Origin: Shouchella xiaoxiensis
GTDB taxonomy: Bacteria; Bacillota; Bacilli; Bacillales; Bacillaceae_D
Direction of reading: 5' to 3'
Assembly: GCF_016907895.1 (NCBI RefSeq)
Contig: NZ_JAFBCV010000005.1
Coordinates: 1-64,000, forward strand
DNA: 64,000 nucleotides
Shown: positions 53,163 through 61,046 of the stretch, piece by piece
How positions within the stretch are numbered: position 1 is the stretch's first letter
Layout: each line of letters starts with the position of its first letter
Made by a program: the position numbers and the translations under genes
Notes under the pieces: model-generated
The model's database searches: none
Told to the model about the DNA's origin: nothing
The model's input: only the letters and a program-made list of their open reading frames with translations

Positions 53163-54125
53163 CTACTCATTCTCAATTAAGAACGTTGAGATTTCATCTA
53201 AGTGTTGTTCAATCGATAATGGATCATTGAAATAGTAGCCAATTGAATCCATTTCAAAAATCTTGTCATCTTCAACGGCAGGAAGTCCGTTCCAAATTGA
53301 GCTGTCGTATAAAAAGCTTCCATCTAAACTAGGCAACCACGGACCAGTTAAGATATAATCTCCAGCATATTCAGGTACTGCTTCTAGAGAAAGGTTGTTA
53401 AAGCCGTTTGAGCCAACCGATTCTTCGACTGATTCTGGCATGTTTAATTCAAATTCTTGATAAAGAATTTCTCCGCCTCGTCCCCAACCGTTTCCATAGA
53501 GAACAACATCACTCTCATTTGGTTGTAAGATCGAGATTGTCTGTTCGCCAACAGCTTCTTGAACAGCTGGTTTAAGTTCATCAATTTGCGCATTCCAATC
53601 ATCAATCCACGCTTGAGCCTGTTCTTCACGCCCGAACATCGTTCCAAATTCTTCTAGTTGCTCTTTGTAGCCAAGTGATGCATAATCAACAGCTACTGTC
53701 GTTGTAATGCTCTCTAGTTGTTCAAGAATTTCTGAAGAATGGTAGGCAATAATTAAATCTGGATCTAAAGCCAAAATTTCTTCAACGGCAACAGCATTAG
53801 CATCACCCAAATTCTCAATATCAGTCGTATACTCTTCTAAAAACGGACTTTGGAACACAAAATCAGTTGTAGCAATGACATCAATGTCAAGTTCTTGCAA
53901 GTAACCAAAATACACGTCTGCGAGTAAGACAACACGCTGAGGATCAGCGGGGATCTCTTGCATTCCATTTAACGCTTCATATTGTATTGTTTCCGCTTGT
54001 GTTTCGCCTGCTTGATTGTTATTGTCTGTATTATTTTCTTCAGCAGAATCATCTCCACATGCCGTAAGTAAGACTGCACTTAGTGCTAATGTAGATGTAA
54101 TTGACCATTTATTTAATCGTTTCAT
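53163..54125 (-). CDS. siderophore/iron ABC transporter substrate-binding lipoprotein
   Basis: A 320-residue FepB/FhuD-type binding protein with lipobox LTAC (Cys23), an Asn/Glu-rich tether and two lobes joined by a long helix (about 155-185). Motifs: IPADPQRVVLLADVYFGYLQELDID and EEILALDPDLIIAYHS. Length and QMFGREEQAQAWIDDW-like helix fit the iron-siderophore group (B. subtilis YfiY/YhfQ/FeuA). It is a lone binding protein; permease and ATPase must be elsewhere. A Fur box precedes it. Confidence 0.87.
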   Translation of the reverse strand: MKRLNKWSITSTLALSAVLLTACGDDSAEENNTDNNNQAGETQAETIQYEALNGMQEIPADPQRVVLLADVYFGYLQELDIDVIATTDFVFQSPFLEEYTTDIENLGDANAVAVEEILALDPDLIIAYHSSEILEQLESITTTVAVDYASLGYKEQLEEFGTMFGREEQAQAWIDDWNAQIDELKPAVQEAVGEQTISILQPNESDVVLYGNGWGRGGEILYQEFELNMPESVEESVGSNGFNNLSLEAVPEYAGDYILTGPWLPSLDGSFLYDSSIWNGLPAVEDDKIFEMDSIGYYFNDPLSIEQHLDEISTFLIENE

Positions 54126-54147
54126 TCGTTCTTGCCTCCACCTTATT

Positions 54148-54166
54148 GATAAAGATTTTCATTTTC
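54148..54166 (-). promoter_or_regulatory. Fur box
   Basis: The 19 bases match 15 of 19 positions of GATAATGATAATCATTATC. They lie 23 bp upstream of the start of the iron-binding lipoprotein gene, which supports iron repression. Confidence 0.7.
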
Positions 54167-54341
54167 ATTAATGAGTATAATATGCGTGCAGCGTTTGTGC
54201 AAACAAATTTATCATTTATTTGACGCGTGTTTGACTCATTTCTACAAAATAAAACATTCTAATGCATAGACAAACAAAAAAGAGTTTGCAGTAAAACAAG
54301 CAAAACCGTAAACTAAATCTATATTATAGGGGGTGGTTCCT

Positions 54342-55679
54342 TTGGAGAAAGAACAGCAATTAAAGCGTACGCTTACGCTGGTGCCGTTACTTGTTATCGG
54401 CTTAGCTTACATGGACCCGTTAGTTGTCTTTGATACGTACGGAATCGTAGCGCAATTAACACAAGGGCATGTCGCAACATCCTACTTATTCACAATCGCA
54501 GCCTTACTTTTAACGGCCTATAGTTACGGTCGTATGGTTCAGGCATATCCAAAAGCGGGATCAGCGTATACGTATGCACAAAAAAGCATTCATCCTAATG
54601 TTGGCTTCGCAGCAGGTTGGACGTTGTTACTTGATTATTTATTTTTACCGATGGTTAACTTCGCCATTGGGATGGTCTATTTAGAAGCCGCATTTCCCAA
54701 TATCCCTGCATTTATCTGGGTCATTATCTTAGCTGTTCTCATTACGACAGTGAACGCACTTGGAATTAAACTGACTGCAAACATAACGGGCCTATTTGTG
54801 TTATTTCAAATCATTGTTGTAGCTGTCTTTGTGTTTTTTATCATTCGTGGATTAACAAGTGGGCTAGGTTCAGGCGAACTCGTATCAATTCTACCTTTTA
54901 TTAGTCCTTCACTCGAAATGGCGACCGTATTTACCGGTGCATCCATTCTTTGTTTTTCGTTTCTCGGTTTTGATGCAATCTCTACTTTATCAGAAGAAAC
55001 AAAAAACCCTAAGAAAACGGTCCCTATGGCCATTGTTTTAGTTGTACTAATAGGTGGAGCACTGTTTGTTGGCGTTTCTTACCTGCTTCAACTTGTCTAT
55101 CCAAACTTTGAAGCATTTATGTCAGCTGAGGCGGCATCGTTAGAAATTGCTCAATTTGTTGGTGGCTCCTTTCTACATTCCCTATTTTTAGCAGGGACAA
55201 TGGTAGCTGTCATTTCTTCATCGATGTCTTCACACGCTAGTGCCTCGCGCTTGTTATTTGCGATGGGTCGGGATCATACCTTGCCTAAACGGTTTTTTGG
55301 GTATATTCATCCTACATTTAAAACGCCTTTGTTTAATATTGTGTTAATTGGCGTGCTTTCTTTAACTGCTATATTCGGAGAGCTGGAGATTATTTATTCA
55401 TTCATTAGTTTTGGTGCCTTAATTGGCTTTACGAGCGTAAATGCCTCTGTAATTGCTCACTATTTTATTCGTAAAAGAGAAAGATCCGTTCAAGGTGTTT
55501 TATTAAATTTACTCATACCGCTATCAGGAGCCATTTTTTGCATCTCACTTCTTTTTTCAATAGAGCGAAATGCATTAACAATTGGCTTAATCTGGATGAT
55601 TATTGGGCTTGTCTACTTTTTAATCAGAAGACGAATGCACCTCAAATTCATTGTTGAAATGAATCATGACAAAGAGTAA
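54342..55679 (+). CDS. APC-superfamily amino acid permease
   Basis: A 445-residue permease with 12 TM helices. TM1 has the unwound PLVVFDTYGIVAQ segment; TM3 region GWTLLLDYLFLPMVNFAIG; and FLGFDAISTLSEETKNPKKTVP (about 213) is the conserved TM6-loop motif. It resembles the putrescine/amino acid importer group (PuuP/YhcL-like). The frame opens at a GTG (54333) inside the AGGGGGTGG ribosome binding site; TTG 54342 is the likely start. Substrate unknown. Confidence 0.83.
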   Translation: MEKEQQLKRTLTLVPLLVIGLAYMDPLVVFDTYGIVAQLTQGHVATSYLFTIAALLLTAYSYGRMVQAYPKAGSAYTYAQKSIHPNVGFAAGWTLLLDYLFLPMVNFAIGMVYLEAAFPNIPAFIWVIILAVLITTVNALGIKLTANITGLFVLFQIIVVAVFVFFIIRGLTSGLGSGELVSILPFISPSLEMATVFTGASILCFSFLGFDAISTLSEETKNPKKTVPMAIVLVVLIGGALFVGVSYLLQLVYPNFEAFMSAEAASLEIAQFVGGSFLHSLFLAGTMVAVISSSMSSHASASRLLFAMGRDHTLPKRFFGYIHPTFKTPLFNIVLIGVLSLTAIFGELEIIYSFISFGALIGFTSVNASVIAHYFIRKRERSVQGVLLNLLIPLSGAIFCISLLFSIERNALTIGLIWMIIGLVYFLIRRRMHLKFIVEMNHDKE

Positions 55680-55751
55680 GATATAGGAAGTGCTTCCATA
55701 CATCGAGCGATTTCTACATCGACCATCAAAAATTGATAAAGGAGGTACTTA

Positions 55752-56414
55752 GTGAGGTCTTTTTTAAAGTCATTTATTTTTTTGTTTGTCTGTGTCGCCC
55801 TACTAATTTTTATGGTTTTTTATATAAATAGAGATGAAGCGTTTAATGGCGTTGAGTCCGATTCATTTATCGATATTACGCATATAGAAAATACCCTTGC
55901 ACAATTTATTTCCTCTGATAAACCAGAAGTTGAAATAGAAGAAATTATTTATGCAGAAGGTTTACACCCTATTATAGAAGAAAAAACAGAGCAATTGATT
56001 GAACATGCTGCTGCTGTTGGAATTGATCTGATGATTACCGATGGATTTCGTTCAATAGAAGAACAAAACGAACTTTTCCGTCAAGGTCGTTCAGCGGGCG
56101 GAAAAATTGTTACGAATGCTATGGGTGGTCAGTCATTGCATAATTTCGGTCTTGCAGTAGACTACGCTTTATTAAATCAATCAGGCCAGCCAATCTGGGA
56201 TTTAACTTATGACGGGAATAACAACGGAGAGCCTGACTGGTTTGAAGTAGCAGAGCTTGCAAAAGATTTAGGGTTTGAGTGGGGAGGAGATTGGACGGAT
56301 TTTGTCGATTTCCCTCATTTGCAAATGACTTTTGGCTATACAATAGAAGAAATACAGCAAGCTTTACTTGAAGCTGAAGGTGAAGAAAACGAAGAGCTAC
56401 TGCATTTGCAGTAG
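55752..56414 (+). CDS. CwlK-like M15 L-alanoyl-D-glutamate/D-Ala peptidase
   Basis: A 220-residue exported or membrane-anchored peptidase with an N-terminal hydrophobic segment (about 5-24). The M15 domain has DGFRSIEEQNELFRQGRS (about 98), the zinc motif SLHNFGLAVDYAL (about 132-144) and the last His in DFPHLQMTFGY near 195. This layout matches phage Ply500/CwlK L-Ala-D-Glu endopeptidases more than VanY. The start is GTG with AAAGGAGGT. It lies 72 bp after the permease gene. The terminator hairpin is built into its last codons. Confidence 0.85.
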   Translation: MRSFLKSFIFLFVCVALLIFMVFYINRDEAFNGVESDSFIDITHIENTLAQFISSDKPEVEIEEIIYAEGLHPIIEEKTEQLIEHAAAVGIDLMITDGFRSIEEQNELFRQGRSAGGKIVTNAMGGQSLHNFGLAVDYALLNQSGQPIWDLTYDGNNNGEPDWFEVAELAKDLGFEWGGDWTDFVDFPHLQMTFGYTIEEIQQALLEAEGEENEELLHLQ

Positions 56415-56427
56415 CTCTTCGTTTTTT
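56391..56427 (+). terminator. terminator overlapping the 3' end of the M15 peptidase gene
   Basis: A perfect 14-bp stem (56391-56404 with 56407-56420) followed by GTTTTTT. The left arm and loop encode the last residues (EELLHLQ). Confidence 0.85.
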
Positions 56428-56554
56428 ATTAATGGATCATTTAATCGATCTATTCTTTTCCGTTTACTTTGCAGGATTTTCCGTGTTTTTGACGAATTAA
56501 TAGTACATTAGTGACATCGTTACACCGATACTAAAAAAAGTGGGTTGATGACTA

Positions 56555-57814
56555 GTGGAGTTAGGTAGAACAATTAAATATTACCGAATTAAGCACAATA
56601 TGACTCAAGCCGAACTTGCTGACGGTATTTGTTCCATTCCACATCTAAGCAAAATTGAGAATACCATTTACAAAGCCAATCACGCAACTGCGTCCCTTCT
56701 TTTAGAGAGACTTGGTATTAACATAGAAGATGAATACGCTCAGCAGGCAGAAATTAAACATTCTCTAGAAGCATTCATCGAAGCGATTCAATTTGTTGAT
56801 GAAAAGGAAGCACACGCGATCATGGTTCGGTTACTTGATAAGGAAAGCACGATAGCACGCACGAACTATATTAATACGTACCACCTTTACATGATGCGCT
56901 ATCATTTAATGTCTGGTAAAACGCATTTAGCTTTACAAGATTGGACTATTATTGATAAGAATAAAAGCAACTTCAGTGAGGTAGAAGCACTTTCTGCTCG
57001 CTTGTTTTATGGCATTTATTTAGTAAACAAAGGTCGCTTAAAAGAAGCAAAAGAGTTACTATTCGACATTCAAAACGAAGATTATTCTTCTAAGTATATG
57101 TTTGCACGAGAAGTTTCTTTTGTGTTAGCGCAATGTTATACACAACTAAATGAGCCGGAGAAAGCCATTATTTATGCAAAAGAAGCACTCACTATTTTTA
57201 AACAAGAAGATAATTATATTCGAGCGTTTCATTCACAGATGCTGCTTGGAATTAATTATACCCAATTAAATATGGTCGAAGAATCAACCCGTGTTTATAA
57301 AATCTTGTTAAGGAATACGAGACTCTTTGGACACGATTCCCTTTACTATCAAGCAACCTTTAACAATGGAATTTTATTAAAGAAGATTGGGGAATATGAA
57401 CGTAGTCATCAATGTTTTAAAGAATGTATTTCATTTTATGAAGCAGGAAGTCAAAACTATGTTTATAGTTTATTAGCAGATGTGGAAGTCTTGTTTTACA
57501 TGGAAAATGAGCAGAATCAAATTCGAATGAATCTAGATGAAATTCTTAAGATTAGCGTAACGCGAGGTTTTGAAAAAATGAAACTTCAGGCTAGGTACTT
57601 CTCGTATCGACTAGAAGCAAACGATGCAATGTACAGCTTTATAGAAGCCGAGCTACTTCCTCATCTAGATAAACTTGAAAATAAACATGAACCGATTCCT
57701 TATGCTTTAGAGTTAGCCAAATGGTACCAAAAGAATGGAGAACATGAAAAAGCCAACGAGTTTTTAAGCAAATACGTTACGGAGACAAAAAGACGGGAAT
57801 TGTCAATTGTATAA
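56555..57814 (+). CDS. RRNPP-type regulator: XRE HTH plus TPR repeats
   Basis: A 419-residue protein with an N-terminal helix-turn-helix (LGRTIKYYRIKHNMTQAELADGICSIPHLSKIE, about 2-35) and about 350 residues of TPR repeats. This is the layout of PlcR, NprR and relatives, which bind secreted peptides. The start is GTG with a modest ribosome binding site. No pro-peptide gene is visible just downstream, where its terminator follows, so it is an orphan or senses a distant peptide or another signal. It converges on the alkaline protease gene, as NprR neighbours its protease target in the B. cereus group. Confidence 0.87.
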   Translation: MELGRTIKYYRIKHNMTQAELADGICSIPHLSKIENTIYKANHATASLLLERLGINIEDEYAQQAEIKHSLEAFIEAIQFVDEKEAHAIMVRLLDKESTIARTNYINTYHLYMMRYHLMSGKTHLALQDWTIIDKNKSNFSEVEALSARLFYGIYLVNKGRLKEAKELLFDIQNEDYSSKYMFAREVSFVLAQCYTQLNEPEKAIIYAKEALTIFKQEDNYIRAFHSQMLLGINYTQLNMVEESTRVYKILLRNTRLFGHDSLYYQATFNNGILLKKIGEYERSHQCFKECISFYEAGSQNYVYSLLADVEVLFYMENEQNQIRMNLDEILKISVTRGFEKMKLQARYFSYRLEANDAMYSFIEAELLPHLDKLENKHEPIPYALELAKWYQKNGEHEKANEFLSKYVTETKRRELSIV

Positions 57815-57820
57815 TAACCG

Positions 57821-57853
57821 AAAAGAAGTAGTTGCTTAAGAACTACTTCTTTT
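57821..57853 (+). terminator. terminator of the RRNPP regulator gene
   Basis: AAAAGAAGTAGTT/AACTACTTCTTTT stem (13 bp) with a 7-nt loop and T-run. Confidence 0.85.
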
Positions 57854-57886
57854 TAGTGTTAGGGAGCATTTCCATCCTTACAAACA

Positions 57887-57922
57887 AAGAGCCTTAAGAA
57901 GAGAAATCTTCTTAAGGCTCTT
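57887..57922 (-). terminator. terminator of the alkaline protease gene
   Basis: A perfect 16-bp stem (57887-57902 with 57907-57922) with GAAA loop, just past the protease stop on the minus strand. Confidence 0.85.
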
Positions 57923-57933
57923 ATTTATGCAAA

Positions 57934-59076
57934 TTAACGTGTAGCTGCTTCAGCGTTTACTAGTCCACTACCGTATAGATTGGTGTTTCCTAGGTTAGTA
58001 GCTGTGTTTTTAAGGTGATTACGAACTTGAACATTTGACCAAGATGGATTTTTCTGTTTGACAAGTGCGGCAACTCCAGCTACGTGAGGCGTAGCCATTG
58101 AAGTACCACTTAAGCTTGCATAACGGTTACCTGGGTATGTGCTCTGAACGCCAACGCCAGGTGCAACAATGTCAAGCCCTTGTCCATATTGAGAAAAGCT
58201 TGCACGGTTGTTGTTTTGATCTGTTGCGCCAACAGCCATGGCATTTGCATAACGAGCTGGATAACCAACAGTCCCTGCACCTGAGTTACCAGAAGCAGCA
58301 ACAACGAGTACACCTTGTGATGTAGCTTGGTTTACAGCTTGCTCAAGCGTTGCACTAGGTTGAGAGCTTCCTAGACTTAAGTTAGCAACGTGCATGCCAT
58401 TATTACCAGCCCACTGAAGACCTTGGGCAATACCACTGATAGAACCTGAACCATTTGCACCTAAAACTTTAACACCATAAAGCTCGACGTTAGGAGCCAC
58501 ACCAAGCACACCTACATTATTGTTTAGCGCCGCAATTGTCCCCGCTACGTGTGTACCGTGACCATTTCCATCAGCGATGGTAGGTTCACCCGGAACAAAA
58601 CTTACGCCTCCGCGAATATTCAAATCAGGATGCGTTGAAATCCCAGTATCCAAAACAGCCACTCTTACACCAGCACCAGTAAATCCTCTGTTCTGAGCAA
58701 TTGGCGCCTGCACTCGATTAATTCCCCAAGGTACTGATTGAGCCATCGTGGTTACTTCAAAATCTTCTTCAATATAAGATATTGCTGGGTCCAACTCAAG
58801 GGAAGCCACATCGTCTGGGCTTAATTCGACTGATAAAACAGGGATGGTTTCAAATTCATAGAGAAGTTCAACATCAACCTCTTCTTTATCTTCAGCAAGG
58901 ATTGTAAAAGCATCTTCCTCCATTTGCTCGACAAAGGTTGAAACCGCTTCTTGCTCATTGAATCCAATTAGATATTTTTCTTTAGCCTCTTCTGCAGCTT
59001 GTGCGATCGATGAACTAAATGCAATTGAGATGAGTAGTGCAGTACTTGCTACAATTTTCCCCATTTTCTTATTCAA
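57934..59076 (-). CDS. aprE: high-alkaline subtilisin precursor (M-protease/Savinase type)
   Basis: A 380-residue prepro enzyme: signal peptide 1-27 (ends SIAQA), inhibitor I9 propeptide to residue 111 ([18 protein letters not shown]; acidic, as in alkaliphile proteases), then mature enzyme of 269 residues from AQSVPWGI. Counting by hand, the triad falls at Asp32, His62 and Ser215 of the mature part ([22 protein letters not shown]), the same as Savinase. The mature enzyme has no Cys. It differs from the commercial enzymes at scattered surface positions. The true start is a TTG at 59076 with AGGAGGGG seven bases before; the frame is open to 59145 without reason. It has its own promoter region with direct repeats and a terminator. 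Confidence 0.97.
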   Translation of the reverse strand: MNKKMGKIVASTALLISIAFSSSIAQAAEEAKEKYLIGFNEQEAVSTFVEQMEEDAFTILAEDKEEVDVELLYEFETIPVLSVELSPDDVASLELDPAISYIEEDFEVTTMAQSVPWGINRVQAPIAQNRGFTGAGVRVAVLDTGISTHPDLNIRGGVSFVPGEPTIADGNGHGTHVAGTIAALNNNVGVLGVAPNVELYGVKVLGANGSGSISGIAQGLQWAGNNGMHVANLSLGSSQPSATLEQAVNQATSQGVLVVAASGNSGAGTVGYPARYANAMAVGATDQNNNRASFSQYGQGLDIVAPGVGVQSTYPGNRYASLSGTSMATPHVAGVAALVKQKNPSWSNVQVRNHLKNTATNLGNTNLYGSGLVNAEAATR

Positions 59077-59152
59077 TTCGTTTCCCCTCCTAAATATAGT
59101 TCCAACCTGCGCAGCTGGTACATTTAAATTATCAAAGATTGTCACTCTTTTG

Positions 59153-59183
59153 TATTGGGAAACTACTTTCTCTATTGGGAAAC
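59153..59183 (-). repeat. paired 11-bp direct repeats upstream of the protease promoter
   Basis: TATTGGGAAAC (plus strand) occurs at 59153-59163 and again at 59173-59183, a 20-bp period, about two helical turns. On the minus strand the repeats end where the -35 of a likely protease promoter would be (AATACA, 17 bp, GATAAT at about 59129-59134). This is the arrangement of an activator site. They also lie upstream of the small gene at 59325. Confidence 0.6.
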
Positions 59184-59199
59184 AGTTGTAAATTAGCAG

Positions 59200-59227
59200 T
59201 TAACTACACTTCCTTAAACGGTATATT
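59200..59227 (+). promoter_or_regulatory. candidate promoter of the 49-residue gene
   Basis: -35 TTAACT (59200-59205), 16-bp spacer, -10 TATATT (59222-59227), about 90 bp upstream of the ATG. Confidence 0.4.
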
Positions 59228-59324
59228 TTACCATTATTTTTAAAAAAACGTTGGTTTTATCGCATTCAGTCCTGATTAAAGAATGGGAAAAAAGTACAAA
59301 CTATTAAAAAAGGAGGTTCGAAAA

Positions 59325-59474
59325 ATGGATCAATTAACTCGAACATACTCAAAAAGAGCGGATTTTACGAAGATTTTAAACCCCAGACTCTCTCGTCACA
59401 TCCTCACGTATAGTCACTGGTATGATTCTGCAACAATTGAACGCGCAAAAGCTGATTTAAAACACTTAATCTAA
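59325..59474 (+). CDS. small basic protein, 49 residues
   Basis: ATG with AAAAGGAGG nine bases upstream, a near-perfect ribosome binding site. The product begins MDQLTRTYSKRADFTKILNP and ends ATIERAKADLKHLI, is basic, and looks like two helices joined by an aromatic HILTYSHWYDS segment. I do not recognise it. It is divergent from the protease gene and followed by a strong terminator. The frame is open further upstream to 59283, but the ribosome binding site decides the start. Confidence 0.72.
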   Translation: MDQLTRTYSKRADFTKILNPRLSRHILTYSHWYDSATIERAKADLKHLI

Positions 59475-59480
59475 CGAACA

Positions 59481-59519
59481 AAACAAGACTGTAGGCGTTA
59501 AACGCCTACAGTCTTGTTT
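59481..59519. terminator. bidirectional terminator, 17-bp stem
   Basis: Perfect arms 59481-59497 and 59503-59519 with a 5-nt loop, between the convergent small gene and hflX. Confidence 0.88.
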
Positions 59520-59521
59520 GA

Positions 59522-60781
59522 TTACAGAAAACGCTCAAATGCAAGTCGATCTTGCTCATTGAAAAAGGCTTTGATAAACCAACCTTCTTCTCGTTCCTCT
59601 TGCTTGATTACATGAGTCTGTTCGTTTATCCGGGCTTGAACAGCTCCTTCATCATATGGAATGAGTAAATTTTGAACGCGGTACTCTTTAAAGATACTTG
59701 CTTGAATCGCATCAGCAAGTAGATTTAATCCTAATTTTTTCGAGGCTGACACAAATAACTCATTTGCTTGTGTTCGCGGTTCATTCTCATCTGTTAAATC
59801 AATCTTATTGTAAACAAAGACCATCGGTTGTTCGATGTCCATGGATTTTAATGTTTCCGTCGTTGTCTCTATCATTTCTTTATAATATTCATGTGAGTAA
59901 TCCACAACATGCAATAGTAAATCCGCTTCACGAGCCTCCTCCAAGGTTGAACGAAAGGCCTTCACTAAATGAGTTGGTAATTTAGAAACGAACCCGACTG
60001 TATCCGCCATCAGAAATGGTAAATTCTTTTTCCACTCAACGCGTCGCACCGATGTATCAAGCGTCGCAAATAACATATCCTTTTCAAACACATGTTTTTC
60101 TTGATCATCAGTCAGCATGGCATTTAATAAAGATGATTTTCCTGCATTTGTATAGCCTACGAGGGCGACCACTGGCATTTGTTGCTTTTTTCGTTGACTT
60201 CGTTGGATGTCGCGTCGATTGACAATGCTTTCTAGTTCTTTTTCAAGCATGTTGATTCGACTTTCAATCTTACGACGGTCGAGCTCTAATTTTGTTTCAC
60301 CAGCACCTCTGTTTGCAAGTCCTGTTCCACTTCCTCCTTGTCTACTTAAAGACGCTCTCATGCCAACCAGTCGTGGCAATAAATACTTTAGTCGAGCGAC
60401 TTCCACCTGCATCTGTGCTTCTTTCGTCTTTGCGCGCTCTCCGAAGATATCAAGAATAAGCATCGTTCGATCATAAACCGTGACCTCTAACAACTTTTCT
60501 AAATTACGGATTTGAGAAGGCGTTAATTCATCGTTAAAAATCACGAGTGAGACGTCCATCTCTTCACACATCATCTTGATTTCACTTACCTTGCCTGATC
60601 CAATATACGTGGCTTGATTTGGTACAGTTAATTTTTGTGAGACTTGGGCGACGGTGCGCAAATCAAGCGCTTCTGTTAGATTGGTTAATTCCTTCATTGA
60701 ATAAGAAAAATCAACATCCTGCTGTTTCTCTACCCCAATAATAATGGTATCTACTGTTTTTCTTGTTTGTTGTTCATGCAT
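59522..60781 (-). CDS. hflX: ribosome-associated GTPase HflX
   Basis: A 419-residue GTPase that splits or rescues stalled 70S ribosomes. The N-terminal HflX domain (about 1-180) contains ATYIGSGKVSEIK and the LSRQGGSGTGLANRGAGETKLELDRR glycine-rich loop region. The G domain follows: G1 GYTNAGKSSLLNAM (about 210), G3 DTVGFVSKLP, G4 NKID and a C-terminal extension. GGAGG before ATG 60781 fixes the start; the frame is open to 60829 without a ribosome binding site. A long leader with its own small ORF lies upstream. Confidence 0.94.
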   Translation of the reverse strand: MHEQQTRKTVDTIIIGVEKQQDVDFSYSMKELTNLTEALDLRTVAQVSQKLTVPNQATYIGSGKVSEIKMMCEEMDVSLVIFNDELTPSQIRNLEKLLEVTVYDRTMLILDIFGERAKTKEAQMQVEVARLKYLLPRLVGMRASLSRQGGSGTGLANRGAGETKLELDRRKIESRINMLEKELESIVNRRDIQRSQRKKQQMPVVALVGYTNAGKSSLLNAMLTDDQEKHVFEKDMLFATLDTSVRRVEWKKNLPFLMADTVGFVSKLPTHLVKAFRSTLEEAREADLLLHVVDYSHEYYKEMIETTTETLKSMDIEQPMVFVYNKIDLTDENEPRTQANELFVSASKKLGLNLLADAIQASIFKEYRVQNLLIPYDEGAVQARINEQTHVIKQEEREEGWFIKAFFNEQDRLAFERFL

Positions 60782-60824
60782 ACACGTTCCTCCATTTGTT
60801 TCGCTATTTTTAGGCGCAACAAAA

Positions 60825-60848
60825 TACACACGCCTTCGCCTGTGCGCA
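60825..60848 (-). terminator. candidate attenuator hairpin in the hflX leader
   Basis: On the minus strand TGCGCAC pairs with GTGTGTA (7 bp, two G-U) around a 10-nt G-rich loop, followed by TTTTGTT. It lies between the 13-codon leader ORF and hflX. The stem is modest, so termination would be partial. Confidence 0.4.
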
Positions 60849-60929
60849 AACGAGGACTATATAATTAAGGTCGTCTTCAAAGAATGAGACAGACTACTCC
60901 CGTTTACTAGGTTCGAAGAGTCATGCTAT

Positions 60930-60971
60930 TTAGTTAGCGGGTGAGCCGATGATTGTCACATACTTGATCAT
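60930..60971 (-). CDS. possible hflX leader peptide, 13 residues
   Basis: ATG with AAGGAGG ten bases upstream opens a 13-codon frame, MIKYVTIIGSPAN, ending in TAA. It lies 149 bp upstream of hflX on the same strand, about 25 nt into the transcript predicted from the promoter at 61003-61031. The full-strength ribosome binding site on such a short ORF is typical of a regulatory leader peptide that senses translation. Confidence 0.55.
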   Translation of the reverse strand: MIKYVTIIGSPAN

Positions 60972-61002
60972 GATGACGAAACCTCCTTATCAGAATAATC
61001 GT

Positions 61003-61031
61003 ATCGTATCACCCTATTAATAGAAATGCAA
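61003..61031 (-). promoter_or_regulatory. promoter of the hflX transcript
   Basis: Minus strand: -35 TTGCAT (61026-61031), 17-bp spacer, -10 TACGAT (61003-61008). It gives a leader of about 215 nt before hflX. Confidence 0.65.
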
Positions 61032-61046
61032 TGCGACTAACTTGTA

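Noticed and set aside
59283-59324. Upstream extension of the 49-residue gene (MGKKYKLLKKEVRK)
   Set aside because: The added codons span the AAAAGGAGG ribosome binding site, which is at the right distance from ATG 59325; the upstream ATG has no ribosome binding site.
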